A DNA stretch of 61,885 nucleotides from Flemingiibacterium sp964430755 (GTDB taxonomy: Bacteria; Bacillota; Clostridia; Oscillospirales; CAG-272). The notes under the pieces were generated by a model, which was not told where the DNA came from, made no database searches, and worked only from the letters and a program-made list of their open reading frames with translations. A program made the position numbers and the translations under genes. Position 1 is the stretch's first letter; every line of letters starts with the position of its first letter. Shown here in pieces: positions 16,292 through 25,105 of this stretch. The stretch is taken from assembly GCA_964430755.1 (NCBI GenBank), contig CAYSFT010000006.1, positions 1 to 61,885 on the forward strand, written 5' to 3'.

Positions 16292-17152
16292 TTAAATATC
16301 TCCTTCGTCAACGCTGTGTGAGGTAAGTATTTTTTCAAATTCGAGGTAGCGTTCCTTGTTTGCCGAGCCGATCGTTTTTCTGATATGAGAACAAACGGCA
16401 TCGATAAGTAATAACTGTGATGCGCGTATTTCACACAAATTGCTTTCATCGGAGCTTCCGCTTGATGAGGCAATCAGTACGTCATCGGAAAGCTTTGCAA
16501 GCGGTGATGCAGCGTTGGAAGTTATCGAAACGATCGGTACATTTCTTGCTTTGGCGTTTTTCACGGCGTCGATTATATCCTTGGTTCGTCCCGATGAGGA
16601 TACCGCAACGACGAGTGAATCCTCACTGAGCATTGCCGCCGATATCGAGCAGGTCAGGATATCGCTGACAAACGAGGCAGGAATACCAAGCTCGAGTAAT
16701 TGATAACAGAAATCTGTAGCCACCGCCGCCGAACGGTAAACGCCGTATATCTCAACCTTTTTTGCATTCAGTATCTTCTCGGTGACGCGAGCGAGAGTTT
16801 CTTCGTTGTTTGCCGCCGCGGTGAGGATGTGGGCGGCATTGTGCGAGCGTATCATTTTTGAGAGGGATTCACGCAAGGGAGAAGAGTTGTCAATCTCCTC
16901 ACAGCAGACACCGTCGCAGTTACTGCGATTAGCGGCGATCAACAGTTTAAGCTCCGGGAATCCGCCTGCCGCAAATTTCTTTGAAAAGTTAATTATACTT
17001 CCCTGCGACACATCAGCTCCACGCGCCAGATCAAGCATCGTGTAACCGATGAATTTTGTCGGATCGTCAATAATTTTTCGCGCGATTCTGCTCTCAACCG
17101 ATGTGAGATAGTTAATATTGGTTTTTAAATATGAAATGAGGTCATCAGTCAT
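16292..17152 (-). CDS. RpiR-family transcriptional regulator
   Basis: The 286-aa protein has an N-terminal HTH_6 domain (residues about 1-75, with LTSVESRIARKIIDDPTKF and DVSQGSIINFSKKF) and a C-terminal SIS sugar-phosphate-binding domain (about 115-245, VEIYGVYRSAAVATDF, AVSSSGRTKDIIDAV, IVSITSNAASPLAKL). Regulators of this type sense phosphosugars. I chose the ATG at 17152 because AGCAGGTGAT precedes it; an in-frame ATG 12 codons earlier has no ribosome binding site. It leads a two-gene operon with the OPA-type transporter, probably controlling it. Confidence 0.92.
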   Translation of the reverse strand: MTDDLISYLKTNINYLTSVESRIARKIIDDPTKFIGYTMLDLARGADVSQGSIINFSKKFAAGGFPELKLLIAANRSNCDGVCCEEIDNSSPLRESLSKMIRSHNAAHILTAAANNEETLARVTEKILNAKKVEIYGVYRSAAVATDFCYQLLELGIPASFVSDILTCSISAAMLSEDSLVVAVSSSGRTKDIIDAVKNAKARNVPIVSITSNAASPLAKLSDDVLIASSSGSSDESNLCEIRASQLLLIDAVCSHIRKTIGSANKERYLEFEKILTSHSVDEGDI

Positions 17153-17200
17153 TTTATCACCTGCTTTTGAAATATTCTCATTTTGCAAAACATCAATTTG

Positions 17201-17229
17201 AGTATATCACAAATGTTACCTAATGTCAA
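17201..17229 (-). promoter_or_regulatory. Promoter of the rpiR-transporter operon
   Basis: TTGACA (17224-17229), 17-bp spacer, TATACT (17201-17206), minus strand. Confidence 0.8.
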
Positions 17230-17279
17230 GCATAACCTGAAACTCATGAAAAAATTTTCGGATGTTAATAAAATATACA

Positions 17280-17308
17280 TTGAAAAAGGCACTTTAGTGT
17301 GATATAAT
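17280..17308 (+). promoter_or_regulatory. Promoter of dapL
   Basis: TTGAAA (17280-17285), 17-bp spacer, TATAAT (17303-17308). The 115-nt leader that follows shows no lysine-riboswitch features. Confidence 0.8.
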
Positions 17309-17423
17309 AAACGAGTACGGCAATATTTCGGAGCATACGACCGACGCAACGATATATCTTACTGGTCGCCAATCAAGCTGTCAAATTAAGTCTATTATAT
17401 AAATTTACATAAGGGAGAACACC

Positions 17424-18608
17424 ATGAAGATCAATCAGAATTACAAAAAACTCAAAGAAAGCTATCTTTTCTCCGATATCGCGAAGAAGACCGCCGCATA
17501 TAAGGCAGAGCATCCCGAGGCTGATATCATTCGTCTCGGTATCGGTGACGTAACGCTTCCGCTTTGTAAGGCAGTCGTTGATGCACTTCACACTGCGGCT
17601 GACGAAATGGGCGCAAAGGACACCTTCAAGGGTTACGGCCCCGAGCAGGGTTACGGCTTCTTAAAGGATGCAATCAAGGACTACTATGAAAAAGAGGACG
17701 GCGTTATTCTCGATGCAGACGAAATTTTCGTTTCCGACGGCGCAAAGAGTGACCTTGGCAATATCCTTGACATCTTCGCAAAGGACAACACCGTGCTTGT
17801 CCCCGATCCGGTTTACCCCGTTTACGTTGACACAAACACAATGGACGACCGCAATATCGTTTACATGAAGGGTTCTGCTGAGAACAACTTCCTCCCGATG
17901 CCCGACGATGCGGTTGACGCTGACATTATCTATCTCTGCTCGCCGAACAACCCGACCGGCGCGGCATACAATCATGCACAGCTCAAGGCATGGGTTGACT
18001 ATGCAACGAAGAAGGGCGCGATCATCCTCTTTGATGCGGCATATGAATCGTTCATCTCGACCAAGGAGCTTGTACGTTCCATTTACGAGATCGAGGGCGC
18101 AAGAAACTGTGCGATTGAGTTCTGCTCGTTCTCAAAAACTGCCGGCTTTACCGGTACACGCTGCGGCTGGACAGTTGTTCCGATGGAGCTTGAAGCGGAC
18201 GGTCTGAAGCTCAATAAGCTCTGGCTGCGTCGTCAGACAACCAAGTTCAACGGCGTATCTTACCCCGTACAGCGTGCGGCAATGGCTGTGTTCACTCCAG
18301 AGGGACGCAAGCAGATCGCCGAAAATCTCGCTTACTACAAGGAAAATGCAGGCATCATCACAGCGGCGCTCGATGAGCTTGGAATCTGGTACACAGGCGG
18401 CGTAAACTCGCCTTACATCTGGCTCAAGTGTCCAAACGGTATGGGCTCGTGGGAGTTCTTTGACCTGCTTCTCACAAAGGCAAACGTCGTCGGCACACCC
18501 GGCGCAGGCTTTGGCGAAATGGGCGAGGGCTTCTTCCGCCTGACCGCTTTCGGTGACCGTGAGCGTACACGCGAGGCTGCCGAGAGAATCAAGAAGCTTT
18601 TTAAATAA
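17424..18608 (+). CDS. dapL: LL-diaminopimelate aminotransferase
   Basis: PLP-dependent class I/II aminotransferase that converts tetrahydrodipicolinate directly to LL-diaminopimelate with glutamate as donor, bypassing the acylated DAP routes to lysine and peptidoglycan. The 394-aa protein has the DapL-type N-terminus (INQNYKKLKESYLFSDIAKK, RLGIGDVTLPL), the SPNNPTGA motif at 173-180, Asp204 in ILFDAAYE and the PLP Lys238 in SFSKTAGFTGTRCGW. Full length. GGGAG lies 8 nt before the ATG. It is monocistronic, with its own promoter and terminator. Confidence 0.95.
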   Translation: MKINQNYKKLKESYLFSDIAKKTAAYKAEHPEADIIRLGIGDVTLPLCKAVVDALHTAADEMGAKDTFKGYGPEQGYGFLKDAIKDYYEKEDGVILDADEIFVSDGAKSDLGNILDIFAKDNTVLVPDPVYPVYVDTNTMDDRNIVYMKGSAENNFLPMPDDAVDADIIYLCSPNNPTGAAYNHAQLKAWVDYATKKGAIILFDAAYESFISTKELVRSIYEIEGARNCAIEFCSFSKTAGFTGTRCGWTVVPMELEADGLKLNKLWLRRQTTKFNGVSYPVQRAAMAVFTPEGRKQIAENLAYYKENAGIITAALDELGIWYTGGVNSPYIWLKCPNGMGSWEFFDLLLTKANVVGTPGAGFGEMGEGFFRLTAFGDRERTREAAERIKKLFK

Positions 18609-18619
18609 TATAATAAATG

Positions 18620-18655
18620 AACCGCGACATTCAACGTGCCGCGGTTTGTCTTTTA
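18620..18655 (+). terminator. Intrinsic terminator of dapL
   Basis: AACCGCG...CGCGGTT stem followed by TGTCTTTTATTT. Confidence 0.75.
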
Positions 18656-18668
18656 TTTGGGTTATATG

Positions 18669-19472
18669 CTAAATCAGGCGCAGTTTACGGTATTTCTGCG
18701 GAGTTTCACCGTATTTCAGCTTGAAGCGTCTCGAAAAATAGAACTGATCGCAGAAGCCGAAGCGTTCACTTATCTGCAGAACGGAAAGGTCGCTCTTTAA
18801 AAGAAGCTGTTCCGATTCGAACATTATTGCATCGTCAATGTAGCTTCCGATGGTCATACCAACCTCGCTTTTAAACTTTTTCGCAAGCGTACTTTCCGAA
18901 ACAAATGCATTCGCCGCAAGCTCGCTGACTGCAAGGCGCAGTGACAGATGCGATTTTATGTATTCGATAGCGAGCAGGACACAGTTTGAATAGTGTGTTG
19001 TTTTTAATTCGACGTTGTATTTGTCAATCAGCAGTAAAAGCGACGAAAAGAGCTGTTGTCTCATTCGCAGACTGTCGATAAGCTCATCACTGTGAACATA
19101 GCGTAACATTTCCCGGGTAACGCTTTTTTCGGGGGTGTACTCCATGACTGTGTGTGCGCATCGGAGCAGATCATTGCCGTTGAAGTCATTGAGATTTATG
19201 TGAAAATAAAGCTGCTCCATCGAGCTCTCGCAGGCGTGTCGGAATGAATAACCGGTTGGAATAAGGTAGCATTTACCAATCTCAAGCGGCATTTTTTCGC
19301 CATCCTTGATTATGTAAGGATCGCCGCCGATTATATAATAAAGTCTTGCATACATGGGAGAAATGATGTTGCCTGTCCATTCATTTTTCGTTGTGGCGTG
19401 TCCCGAATCGAGCAGCTTCAGGTTGATGTCGTTTATGTTGTTTATCATTGTATAGTTTCTGTTAAGGATCAT
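18669..19472 (-). CDS. AraC-family transcriptional regulator
   Basis: The 267-aa protein has an N-terminal cupin-like sensor domain (residues about 20-130, YYIIGGDPYIIKDG, CYLIPTGYSFRHAC) and a C-terminal AraC double-HTH domain (about 170-265), ending with the signature ISERFGFCDQFYFSRRFKLKYGETPQKYR in pieces. Such proteins usually control carbohydrate genes. It diverges from the GH29 fucosidase gene 196 bp away and is its likely activator. No good ribosome binding site distinguishes the ATG at 19472 from the one at 19448. Confidence 0.92.
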   Translation of the reverse strand: MILNRNYTMINNINDINLKLLDSGHATTKNEWTGNIISPMYARLYYIIGGDPYIIKDGEKMPLEIGKCYLIPTGYSFRHACESSMEQLYFHINLNDFNGNDLLRCAHTVMEYTPEKSVTREMLRYVHSDELIDSLRMRQQLFSSLLLLIDKYNVELKTTHYSNCVLLAIEYIKSHLSLRLAVSELAANAFVSESTLAKKFKSEVGMTIGSYIDDAIMFESEQLLLKSDLSVLQISERFGFCDQFYFSRRFKLKYGETPQKYRKLRLI

Positions 19473-19538
19473 TTTATGCCTCCGAAACCGATATGGTGTA
19501 TTATGCCGAAATATACATATTTTTTACAGAATACTACC

Positions 19539-19568
19539 TTGCAGAGTGGTCGGTATTTACTGTATAAT
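19539..19568 (+). promoter_or_regulatory. Promoter of the GH29 fucosidase gene
   Basis: TTGCAG (19539-19544), 18-bp spacer, TATAAT (19563-19568). Confidence 0.6.
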
Positions 19569-19667
19569 ATGATTGAGGAAATTTTGGCGCGATTATTTTA
19601 TCCATATATATCATACACCAAAAATACAATAATTTCAAGTATATTTTAAAAAAAGGAGAGAATTATT

Positions 19668-20999
19668 ATGTCAAGCTATGTAACACGCAAAACTCCGGGC
19701 GATACAGAGTGGTTTCGCCATGACCGTTTCGGTATGTTCATCCACTGGGGACTATATGCACTGCCTGCACGCCATGAATGGATAAAAACCCGTGAATTTA
19801 TCCCGGAAGAAAAATACGATAAGTATTTCAAGTATTTCAATCCCGATCTTTATGATGCAAGAGAATGGGCACGCATGGCTAAAGCAGCAGGAATGAAGTA
19901 CGCCGTTTTCACCGCGAAGCATCATGAGGGCTTCTGTATGTTCGATACAAAATATACCGATTATAAGTGCACAAACACACCTGCGGGACGTGACCTTGTG
20001 CGCGAATACGTTGACGCATTCAGAGCCGAAGGACTGCGTGTCGGCTTCTACTATTCTCTCATCGACTGGCATCATCCCGATTTCACTGTCGACTTTTACC
20101 ATCCTCGCCGTAACGATCCAAATGCTGCCGAGCTGAATAGCGGCAGAGATATGAAAAAATACGCGCTTTACATGAGAAATCAGGTTGAAGAGCTGTTGAC
20201 TAATTACGGAAAAATAGATATTCTCTGGTTCGACTTCTCGTATACAAACAAGAAAACACCTGCGGACAAGCCGTGGATGACAAAGCCCGGAAAAGGTAAA
20301 GACGACTGGGAAGCCGAGGAGCTTGTTGCCCTTGCAAGAAAGCTTCAGCCGGGTATCATCATCGACAACCGCACCGACACGGAGCAGGACATCTGGACGC
20401 CCGAGCAGTATCAGCCAACCGAATGGGTACGCCACAAGGAAACAGGCGAGCTTGTTACCTGGGAAGCGTGTCAGACCTTCTCCGGTTCATGGGGATACTT
20501 CCGTGACGAGCAGACCTGGAAATCGCCCGAAATGCTCATACGTATGCTTATCAATACAGTTTCAATCGGCGGAAACCTTCTCATGAACGTCGGCCCGACA
20601 TCGCGCGGATATATCGACTACCGTGCAGAAGCGGCACTTGGCGTTTACGGAGACTGGATGAAATATAACGGTCGCTCTATTTATGGCTGTACAATGGCGG
20701 AGCCGGAATTTTTGGCAGGTTTGCCTGCGGATTGCCGTTACACACAAAGCGAGGACGGCAAGCGTCTGTACCTGCATATTTACGCATATCCCTTTAAAGC
20801 ACTCACAGTCGGCGGACTTGCAGGCAAAATTGACTACGCACAGTTCTTACATGACGGAAGCGAAGTGCTTTACACCGAAGGCGGTTTTGAGGGACATTCA
20901 ATGCTCCAGGGATGTGACGATGACACTGCGGTCACATTCAAGCTTCCCGATATCAAGCCGAACACGCTTGTACCTGTTATTGAAATTTTCCTTAAATAA
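19668..20999 (+). CDS. Alpha-L-fucosidase, GH29
   Basis: Retaining exo-hydrolase that removes alpha-linked L-fucose from host or milk glycans. The 443-aa protein has the family N-terminus TEWFRHDRFGMFIHWGLYA, the AKHHEGFCMFDTKYTDY strand motif at 83-99, and the nucleophile Asp189 in DILWFDFSY, followed by a C-terminal beta-sandwich (about 345-443). No signal peptide, so it acts in the cytoplasm on imported oligosaccharides. AAGGAGAG precedes the ATG. It is next to a divergent AraC regulator and is followed by a terminator. Confidence 0.93.
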   Translation: MSSYVTRKTPGDTEWFRHDRFGMFIHWGLYALPARHEWIKTREFIPEEKYDKYFKYFNPDLYDAREWARMAKAAGMKYAVFTAKHHEGFCMFDTKYTDYKCTNTPAGRDLVREYVDAFRAEGLRVGFYYSLIDWHHPDFTVDFYHPRRNDPNAAELNSGRDMKKYALYMRNQVEELLTNYGKIDILWFDFSYTNKKTPADKPWMTKPGKGKDDWEAEELVALARKLQPGIIIDNRTDTEQDIWTPEQYQPTEWVRHKETGELVTWEACQTFSGSWGYFRDEQTWKSPEMLIRMLINTVSIGGNLLMNVGPTSRGYIDYRAEAALGVYGDWMKYNGRSIYGCTMAEPEFLAGLPADCRYTQSEDGKRLYLHIYAYPFKALTVGGLAGKIDYAQFLHDGSEVLYTEGGFEGHSMLQGCDDDTAVTFKLPDIKPNTLVPVIEIFLK

Positions 21000-21008
21000 G
21001 TACGCGAA

Positions 21009-21039
21009 GGGGCTGTCTGTTGTGGGCAGTCTCTTTTTG
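21009..21039 (+). terminator. Intrinsic terminator of the GH29 gene
   Basis: GGCTGTC...GGCAGTC stem (two wobble pairs) then TCTTTTTGG. MITE copy C starts at once after it. Confidence 0.65.
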
Positions 21040-21237
21040 GTGTGTGCCCTCATCCGTCAAAGTTGCGAAGCAATCTTTTGCACCTATCCCCCAGGGGAAG
21101 GCTTTGAAGTAGTCAGCGCCATGTATTTGAGGCATAAATCTTACCCAAAGGCTTCCCTCGGGGGAAGCTGTCGAGCTTCGCTCGACTGATGAGGGCAATT
21201 CAGACGGATGAGGGCACACCTCATAAACCATAATTCA
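21040..21237. repeat. MITE-like element, copy C (arms K/S)
   Basis: Left arm AGTTGCGAAGCAATC (K), right arm GAGCTTCGCTC (S). The right terminal repeat is AAACCATAATTCA (two changes); the left terminal repeat is missing, so this copy is eroded or truncated against the terminator. The core is an inverted version of the core in copy A. Confidence 0.8.
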
Positions 21238-21249
21238 CACCCCCATAAA

Positions 21250-21280
21250 AGAAAAACGAACGCATAAAAACGTCCGTTTA
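21250..21280 (-). terminator. Intrinsic terminator of the CD3324-type gene
   Basis: AAACGGACG...CGTTCGTTT stem followed by TTCTTTTAT on the minus strand. Confidence 0.7.
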
Positions 21281-21283
21281 CCT

Positions 21284-21574
21284 TTATTGTGCCTTTTTGT
21301 TATCGTCTGACGACTGCGTGCCGTAGACGATCTTTTTTATGCTGTCTATCGAGAGAAAATACCGTTTCGCAAGCTCCTCAACCGACGTGCGGTTCTTATA
21401 CTGCTCGCGAATCTCATCATTACGCTCGGCATATTTCTGACGTGCGCCGCTTCGAATACCCCATTCGGTTTTATCAGCCTTTGTCGGGATATATAAAAGG
21501 TCACCGTCTATGTATTTTTGTATCTCTCTGATAAGCTCGCATGGCAGAATATCTCTTGCATTCTTATACGCCAT
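21284..21574 (-). CDS. CD3324-family small protein, probably DNA-binding
   Basis: The 96-aa protein matches the CD3324 family pattern: MAYKNARDILPCELIREIQKY, a strand-like GDLLYIPTKADKTEWG, and a C-terminal helix-turn-helix-like segment (NRTSVEELAKRYFLSIDSIKKIV, residues about 62-84). Known members are small probable transcription factors in Clostridia. I chose the ATG at 21574 because AAGGAGAG lies 6 nt before it; the alternative upstream start has no site. It has an unusually long (about 230-nt) structured leader with a tiny upstream frame. Confidence 0.85.
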   Translation of the reverse strand: MAYKNARDILPCELIREIQKYIDGDLLYIPTKADKTEWGIRSGARQKYAERNDEIREQYKNRTSVEELAKRYFLSIDSIKKIVYGTQSSDDNKKAQ

Positions 21575-21804
21575 TTTGCTCTCCTTATAGTTATACACAG
21601 TGAAACAAACACGGATATCGGCAAAGAGAACCGATATGACTCCACGGAGACTCTGTTATATTGAGCCTCCGCGAGAGCTGTATAACTCGCGGATCGCAGT
21701 CCTTGGAGGATCTTCAATCCGAGGTTATACTAAAATCACCTTATTTTTGATCATTTGAAAACCACTCCTTTCTTTGATAGTATTGTGTGAGGTGGTGAGC
21801 TCAC
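21575..21804 (-). promoter_or_regulatory. Structured leader RNA upstream of the CD3324-type gene
   Basis: From the predicted start near 21804 to the gene there are at least three strong local hairpins: TCCGCGAG (21686-21693 on the RNA side) with CTCGCGGA (21668-21675); a GGCTC/GAGTC stem next to it; and a perfect 7-bp ATATCGG/CCGATAT stem (21615-21637). A 9-codon frame with a good ribosome binding site precedes them. No U-tract follows any hairpin, so control would act at translation or RNA stability rather than termination. Confidence 0.5.
21725..21754 (-). CDS. Candidate 9-aa leader peptide
   Basis: MIKNKVILV and stop, preceded by AAGGAG at 21765-21770 with 10-nt spacing. It lies between the promoter and the hairpins of the leader, the arrangement seen in translation-sensing attenuators. 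Confidence 0.4.
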   Translation of the reverse strand: MIKNKVILV

Positions 21805-21839
21805 AAATATATTATAATACATATCATGGAAATTTTCAA
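21786..21839 (-). promoter_or_regulatory. Promoter and operator-like repeat of the CD3324-type gene
   Basis: TTGAAA (21834-21839), 17-bp spacer, TATAAT (21811-21816). Just downstream lie the perfect palindrome GTGAGCTCAC (21795-21804) and a wider repeat TGTGAG-N8-CTCACA (21786-21805) over the start site. Confidence 0.7.
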
Positions 21840-21870
21840 TATAAAATTTGTGTATACACGATTTTTACAT

Positions 21871-23418
21871 TTATCGCTTCGCCGCTGAAAGTATCCATTT
21901 TATATCTCCGCGTCCGAGTGCTCCCGTTGCAAGCAAAAGCAAAACATAAACCGCAATCAAAAGCAGCGAAGCACCGACAAACGGAAGCCACGCACACGAA
22001 AGCTCGGCAAGCCCGAATAATCTCAGCATTGCTGCCGCTCCAACTGCGCAAACAATCGGCTTCAAAAAGCGTTCCGTCACACCGATACAAAAGCCGCTGA
22101 CCTTTATAAGTCTTGCAAAGCTGAGCGCAACATTAACGCTCTCCGCAATATAAATCGTCACAATGTAACCGTATATCCCAATTCTCGGGCAAAGCAGCCA
22201 GACAAGCAGCGTACACATCGCTGAATCTATAATGTTCACCTTCATGCAGTAAAGCTGTTCTCCGAGTCCCTTTAATATTGCGTCAACGGCATGATCAAGA
22301 TACATAAGCGGTATCAGCGGCGCCATCACACGAATAAATTCACCGGCATCATGGCTGTCATAAATCAGCACGCCAAGCTCGCTTGAAAACATTATCATAA
22401 TTGCCGCACAACCGATTGAAAATATGATCGTAAGCCCAAGTGAGCGTGATATCATATAGCATACACGAGCACTGTTTTTACGCTCTCCCTCCTCGGCAAA
22501 TTCGGGAATGAGTAGCCCCGTGAACGAATATAGCAGTGCCGTCGGGAACATTATTATCGGCATAACCATTCCGCAAAGGACACCGTAAGTTGCGAGTGCA
22601 GTCTCGGCGGTCAGTGGATTTTTGCGAAGTCCGCGAGGAATCAGTATATGCTCAAGCGTGGTTAACCCAGAGCGTACATATGCCGCAGCCGCCACGGGGA
22701 CTGTTATACCGAAAAGCTCACGCGTAAGTGCCCTGCCCGTTTTTCTGTCAACAGGTTTCGTTTTTTGTCCGCGTCTATCGAGAAGGTATAGTATGAACGC
22801 CATCAAAAATGACATTATCTCGGCAAGTGCACCGCCGCCGACAAGCGCCATACACGAATACTCAATCCCATCGGGAACGATATACAAAAGCGCCGCAACC
22901 GTAACAGTCATCTTGAAAAGCTGCTCAAATATCTGTGTCGCCGCACTTTTTGAAACCTTACGCACTGCGGTAAAATAACCGTGAAGCACATTTGAAGCGG
23001 CGATAAACGGCAAGCTCACGGCAAGCAGTCGAAGTGAGCGTGCACACCGTCCGTCACCAAGCCAGTGGTGCGCGACAATATCCGCGCCGAAGAAAAGCAG
23101 CAGGCAAGCGATTATACCACAGGTGATCGCATATGTAAGACACCGCCGCAGCGCACCTCGAATCCGTGACGCATCCTCACATACAAGTGCTTCGGCACAC
23201 ATTCTTGTCGCCGCTAAATTAACACCCGACGCCGCGACTGTAACCGATAAGCCGTAAACGCTCATGATAAGCGTAAAAAGTCCCATGCCATCCGCACCGA
23301 GCTCACGCGAAACAAAGGCGTTAAACGCCACTCCGAGAGAACGAAGCGAAAGAGACGTCAGCGTCATTATCGTTCCGTTTATTAAAAATTGCCGTAAAAC
23401 GCGCAAATCCTTCACCAC
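21871..23418 (-). CDS. SpoVB-like polysaccharide/lipid flippase (MOP superfamily)
   Basis: The 515-aa protein has about fourteen hydrophobic segments and the polysaccharide-synthesis/SpoVB N-terminus (FLINGTIMTLTSLSLRSLGV, FVSRELGADGMGLFTLIMSV). The family includes SpoVB, MurJ-like and O-antigen flippases that move lipid-linked precursors across the membrane. Members like this one in Clostridia are often annotated as stage V sporulation protein B. No sporulation neighbour confirms it here. Two tandem GTG codons (23418 and 23415) are the possible starts; AGGTG overlaps them, so the true start is uncertain. Confidence 0.85.
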   Translation of the reverse strand: MVKDLRVLRQFLINGTIMTLTSLSLRSLGVAFNAFVSRELGADGMGLFTLIMSVYGLSVTVAASGVNLAATRMCAEALVCEDASRIRGALRRCLTYAITCGIIACLLLFFGADIVAHHWLGDGRCARSLRLLAVSLPFIAASNVLHGYFTAVRKVSKSAATQIFEQLFKMTVTVAALLYIVPDGIEYSCMALVGGGALAEIMSFLMAFILYLLDRRGQKTKPVDRKTGRALTRELFGITVPVAAAAYVRSGLTTLEHILIPRGLRKNPLTAETALATYGVLCGMVMPIIMFPTALLYSFTGLLIPEFAEEGERKNSARVCYMISRSLGLTIIFSIGCAAIMIMFSSELGVLIYDSHDAGEFIRVMAPLIPLMYLDHAVDAILKGLGEQLYCMKVNIIDSAMCTLLVWLLCPRIGIYGYIVTIYIAESVNVALSFARLIKVSGFCIGVTERFLKPIVCAVGAAAMLRLFGLAELSCAWLPFVGASLLLIAVYVLLLLATGALGRGDIKWILSAAKR

Positions 23419-23550
23419 CTGAATATCTATTTCATATATTTAAGTATATTTCCAAAATTTAGGCAAAATCACTTTATATTATATAAATGTTATAAATTTT
23501 AAATTTTCAAATTATTAACATCTAAAATATGAATTTTTTCGTCACAGATA

Positions 23551-23579
23551 TTGCAAAATGAAGTAAAGTGTAGTATAAT
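23551..23579 (+). promoter_or_regulatory. Promoter of gdhA
   Basis: TTGCAA (23551-23556), 17-bp spacer, TATAAT (23574-23579). Confidence 0.75.
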
Positions 23580-23641
23580 AGTGAATGTAAGTTAACGTGC
23601 GCTACTGCACGCAATCTAATTACAAGAAGAGGTATAGACCA

Positions 23642-24997
23642 ATGGCACTCAAAAATAGCTATCTTGCAAGTGTTTATGAGAACGTTTGCAAAAGAAATCC
23701 CGGCGAAACAGAATTCCATCAGACCGTTGAAGAGGTTCTCGAATCTCTTGAACCCGTCGCAGAAAAGCGTCCCGACCTCATCGAGGCAGGCATTTTCGAG
23801 CGTATGGTAGAGCCTGAGCGTCAGATCCAGTTCAGAGTAAGCTGGGTTGACGATAACGGTAAGGTTCAGGTTAACCGCGGCTATCGCGTACAGTTCAACT
23901 CCGCAATCGGTCCTTATAAGGGCGGTCTTCGTTTCCATCCCACAGTTAACGCTTCCATCATGAAGTTCCTCGGCTTCGAGCAGACCTTCAAGAACTCCCT
24001 CACAGGTCTCCCTATGGGCGGCGGTAAGGGTGGCGCTGACTTCGATCCCACCGGCAAGTCCGACGGAGAAGTTATGCGCTTCTGCCAGAGCTTTATGACT
24101 GAGCTTGCAAAGCACATCGGCGCAGATACCGACGTTCCCGCAGGTGACATCGGCGTTGGCGCACGCGAAGTTGGTTATCTCTTTGGTCAGTATAAGAGAC
24201 TTCGCAACGAGTTCACCGGCGTTCTCACCGGTAAGGGCTTCTCATACGGCGGCTCTCTCATTCGTCCCGAGGCAACCGGCTTTGGTGCAGTTTACTATGC
24301 ACAGAATATGCTCGCTTCCTTCGGCGAGGATGTTAAGGGCAAGACCTTCGCAGTATCCGGCTTCGGTAATGTTGCTTGGGGTACAGTACAGAAGATCACC
24401 GAGCTCGGCGGTAAGGTTGTAACAATCTCCGGTCCCGACGGTTACATTTACGATGAGGACGGCGTTAACACTCCCGAAAAGATCAAGTTCATGCTTGAAA
24501 TGCGTGCTTCCAACCGCAATAAGGTTCAGGACTACGCAGACAAGTTCGGTGTTCCCTTCTATGCAGGCGAAAAGCCTTGGGGAACAAAGGTTGACGTTAT
24601 CATGCCCTGCGCAACACAGAATGAAGTCAGAATTGAAGACGCGCAGAAGATCGTTGCAAACGGCGTTAAGTATTACGTTGAGGTTTCCAATATGCCGACC
24701 ACAAACGAGGCAGTTGCATACCTCAAGGCAAACGGCGTAGTTGTTGCTCCTTCGAAGGCAGTAAACGCAGGCGGCGTTGCAGTATCCGGTCTCGAAATGA
24801 GCCAGAACTCGATGCGTTACAGCTGGACTGCAGAAGAGGTTGACGCAAAGCTCAAGCAGATCATGAAGAACATCTTCGATGCTTCCGTTGCTGCTGCAAA
24901 GGAATACGGCATGGAGGGCGACCTCGTTGCAGGTGCTAACATCGCAGGCTTCCTTAAGGTTGCCGAGGCAATGAAGGCTCAGGGTATCGCTTATTAA
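23642..24997 (+). CDS. gdhA: NADP-type glutamate dehydrogenase
   Basis: Forms glutamate from 2-oxoglutarate and ammonium, the main ammonium-assimilation route in many gut Clostridia. The 451-aa hexameric-type enzyme has YKGGLRFHP (92-100), the catalytic Lys129 in PMGGGKGGADFDP, the Rossmann motif VSGFGNVAWG and the C-terminal NAGGVAVSGLEMSQN. I chose the ATG of MALKNSYLAS at 23642; an upstream in-frame ATG would add 15 residues without homology and lies in the leader. Codon use is strongly biased (CTC, GGT/GGC, AAG), which fits high expression. Own promoter and terminator. NADP preference is inferred from family resemblance. Confidence 0.95.
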   Translation: MALKNSYLASVYENVCKRNPGETEFHQTVEEVLESLEPVAEKRPDLIEAGIFERMVEPERQIQFRVSWVDDNGKVQVNRGYRVQFNSAIGPYKGGLRFHPTVNASIMKFLGFEQTFKNSLTGLPMGGGKGGADFDPTGKSDGEVMRFCQSFMTELAKHIGADTDVPAGDIGVGAREVGYLFGQYKRLRNEFTGVLTGKGFSYGGSLIRPEATGFGAVYYAQNMLASFGEDVKGKTFAVSGFGNVAWGTVQKITELGGKVVTISGPDGYIYDEDGVNTPEKIKFMLEMRASNRNKVQDYADKFGVPFYAGEKPWGTKVDVIMPCATQNEVRIEDAQKIVANGVKYYVEVSNMPTTNEAVAYLKANGVVVAPSKAVNAGGVAVSGLEMSQNSMRYSWTAEEVDAKLKQIMKNIFDASVAAAKEYGMEGDLVAGANIAGFLKVAEAMKAQGIAY

Positions 24998-25017
24998 TTC
25001 CTGATACATAAAAAATC

Positions 25018-25052
25018 AATCCACTCGTTAATTCGGGTGGATTTTTTGTTTT
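25018..25052 (+). terminator. Intrinsic terminator of gdhA
   Basis: AATCCAC...GTGGATT stem followed by TTTTTGTTTT. Confidence 0.8.
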
Positions 25053-25057
25053 GCCGA

Positions 25058-25096
25058 TAAATAAAGACAGCCGCTATGCCTTAACATAACGACTGT
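25058..25096 (-). terminator. Intrinsic terminator of the smaller LRR gene
   Basis: ACAGTCGTTATG...CATAGCGGCTGT stem followed by CTTTATTTATC on the minus strand. Confidence 0.75.
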
Positions 25097-25105
25097 TTTG
25101 TTTTA

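Noticed and set aside
17309..17423. Lysine riboswitch before dapL
   Set aside because: The leader is only about 115 nt and shows none of the class features or a terminator.
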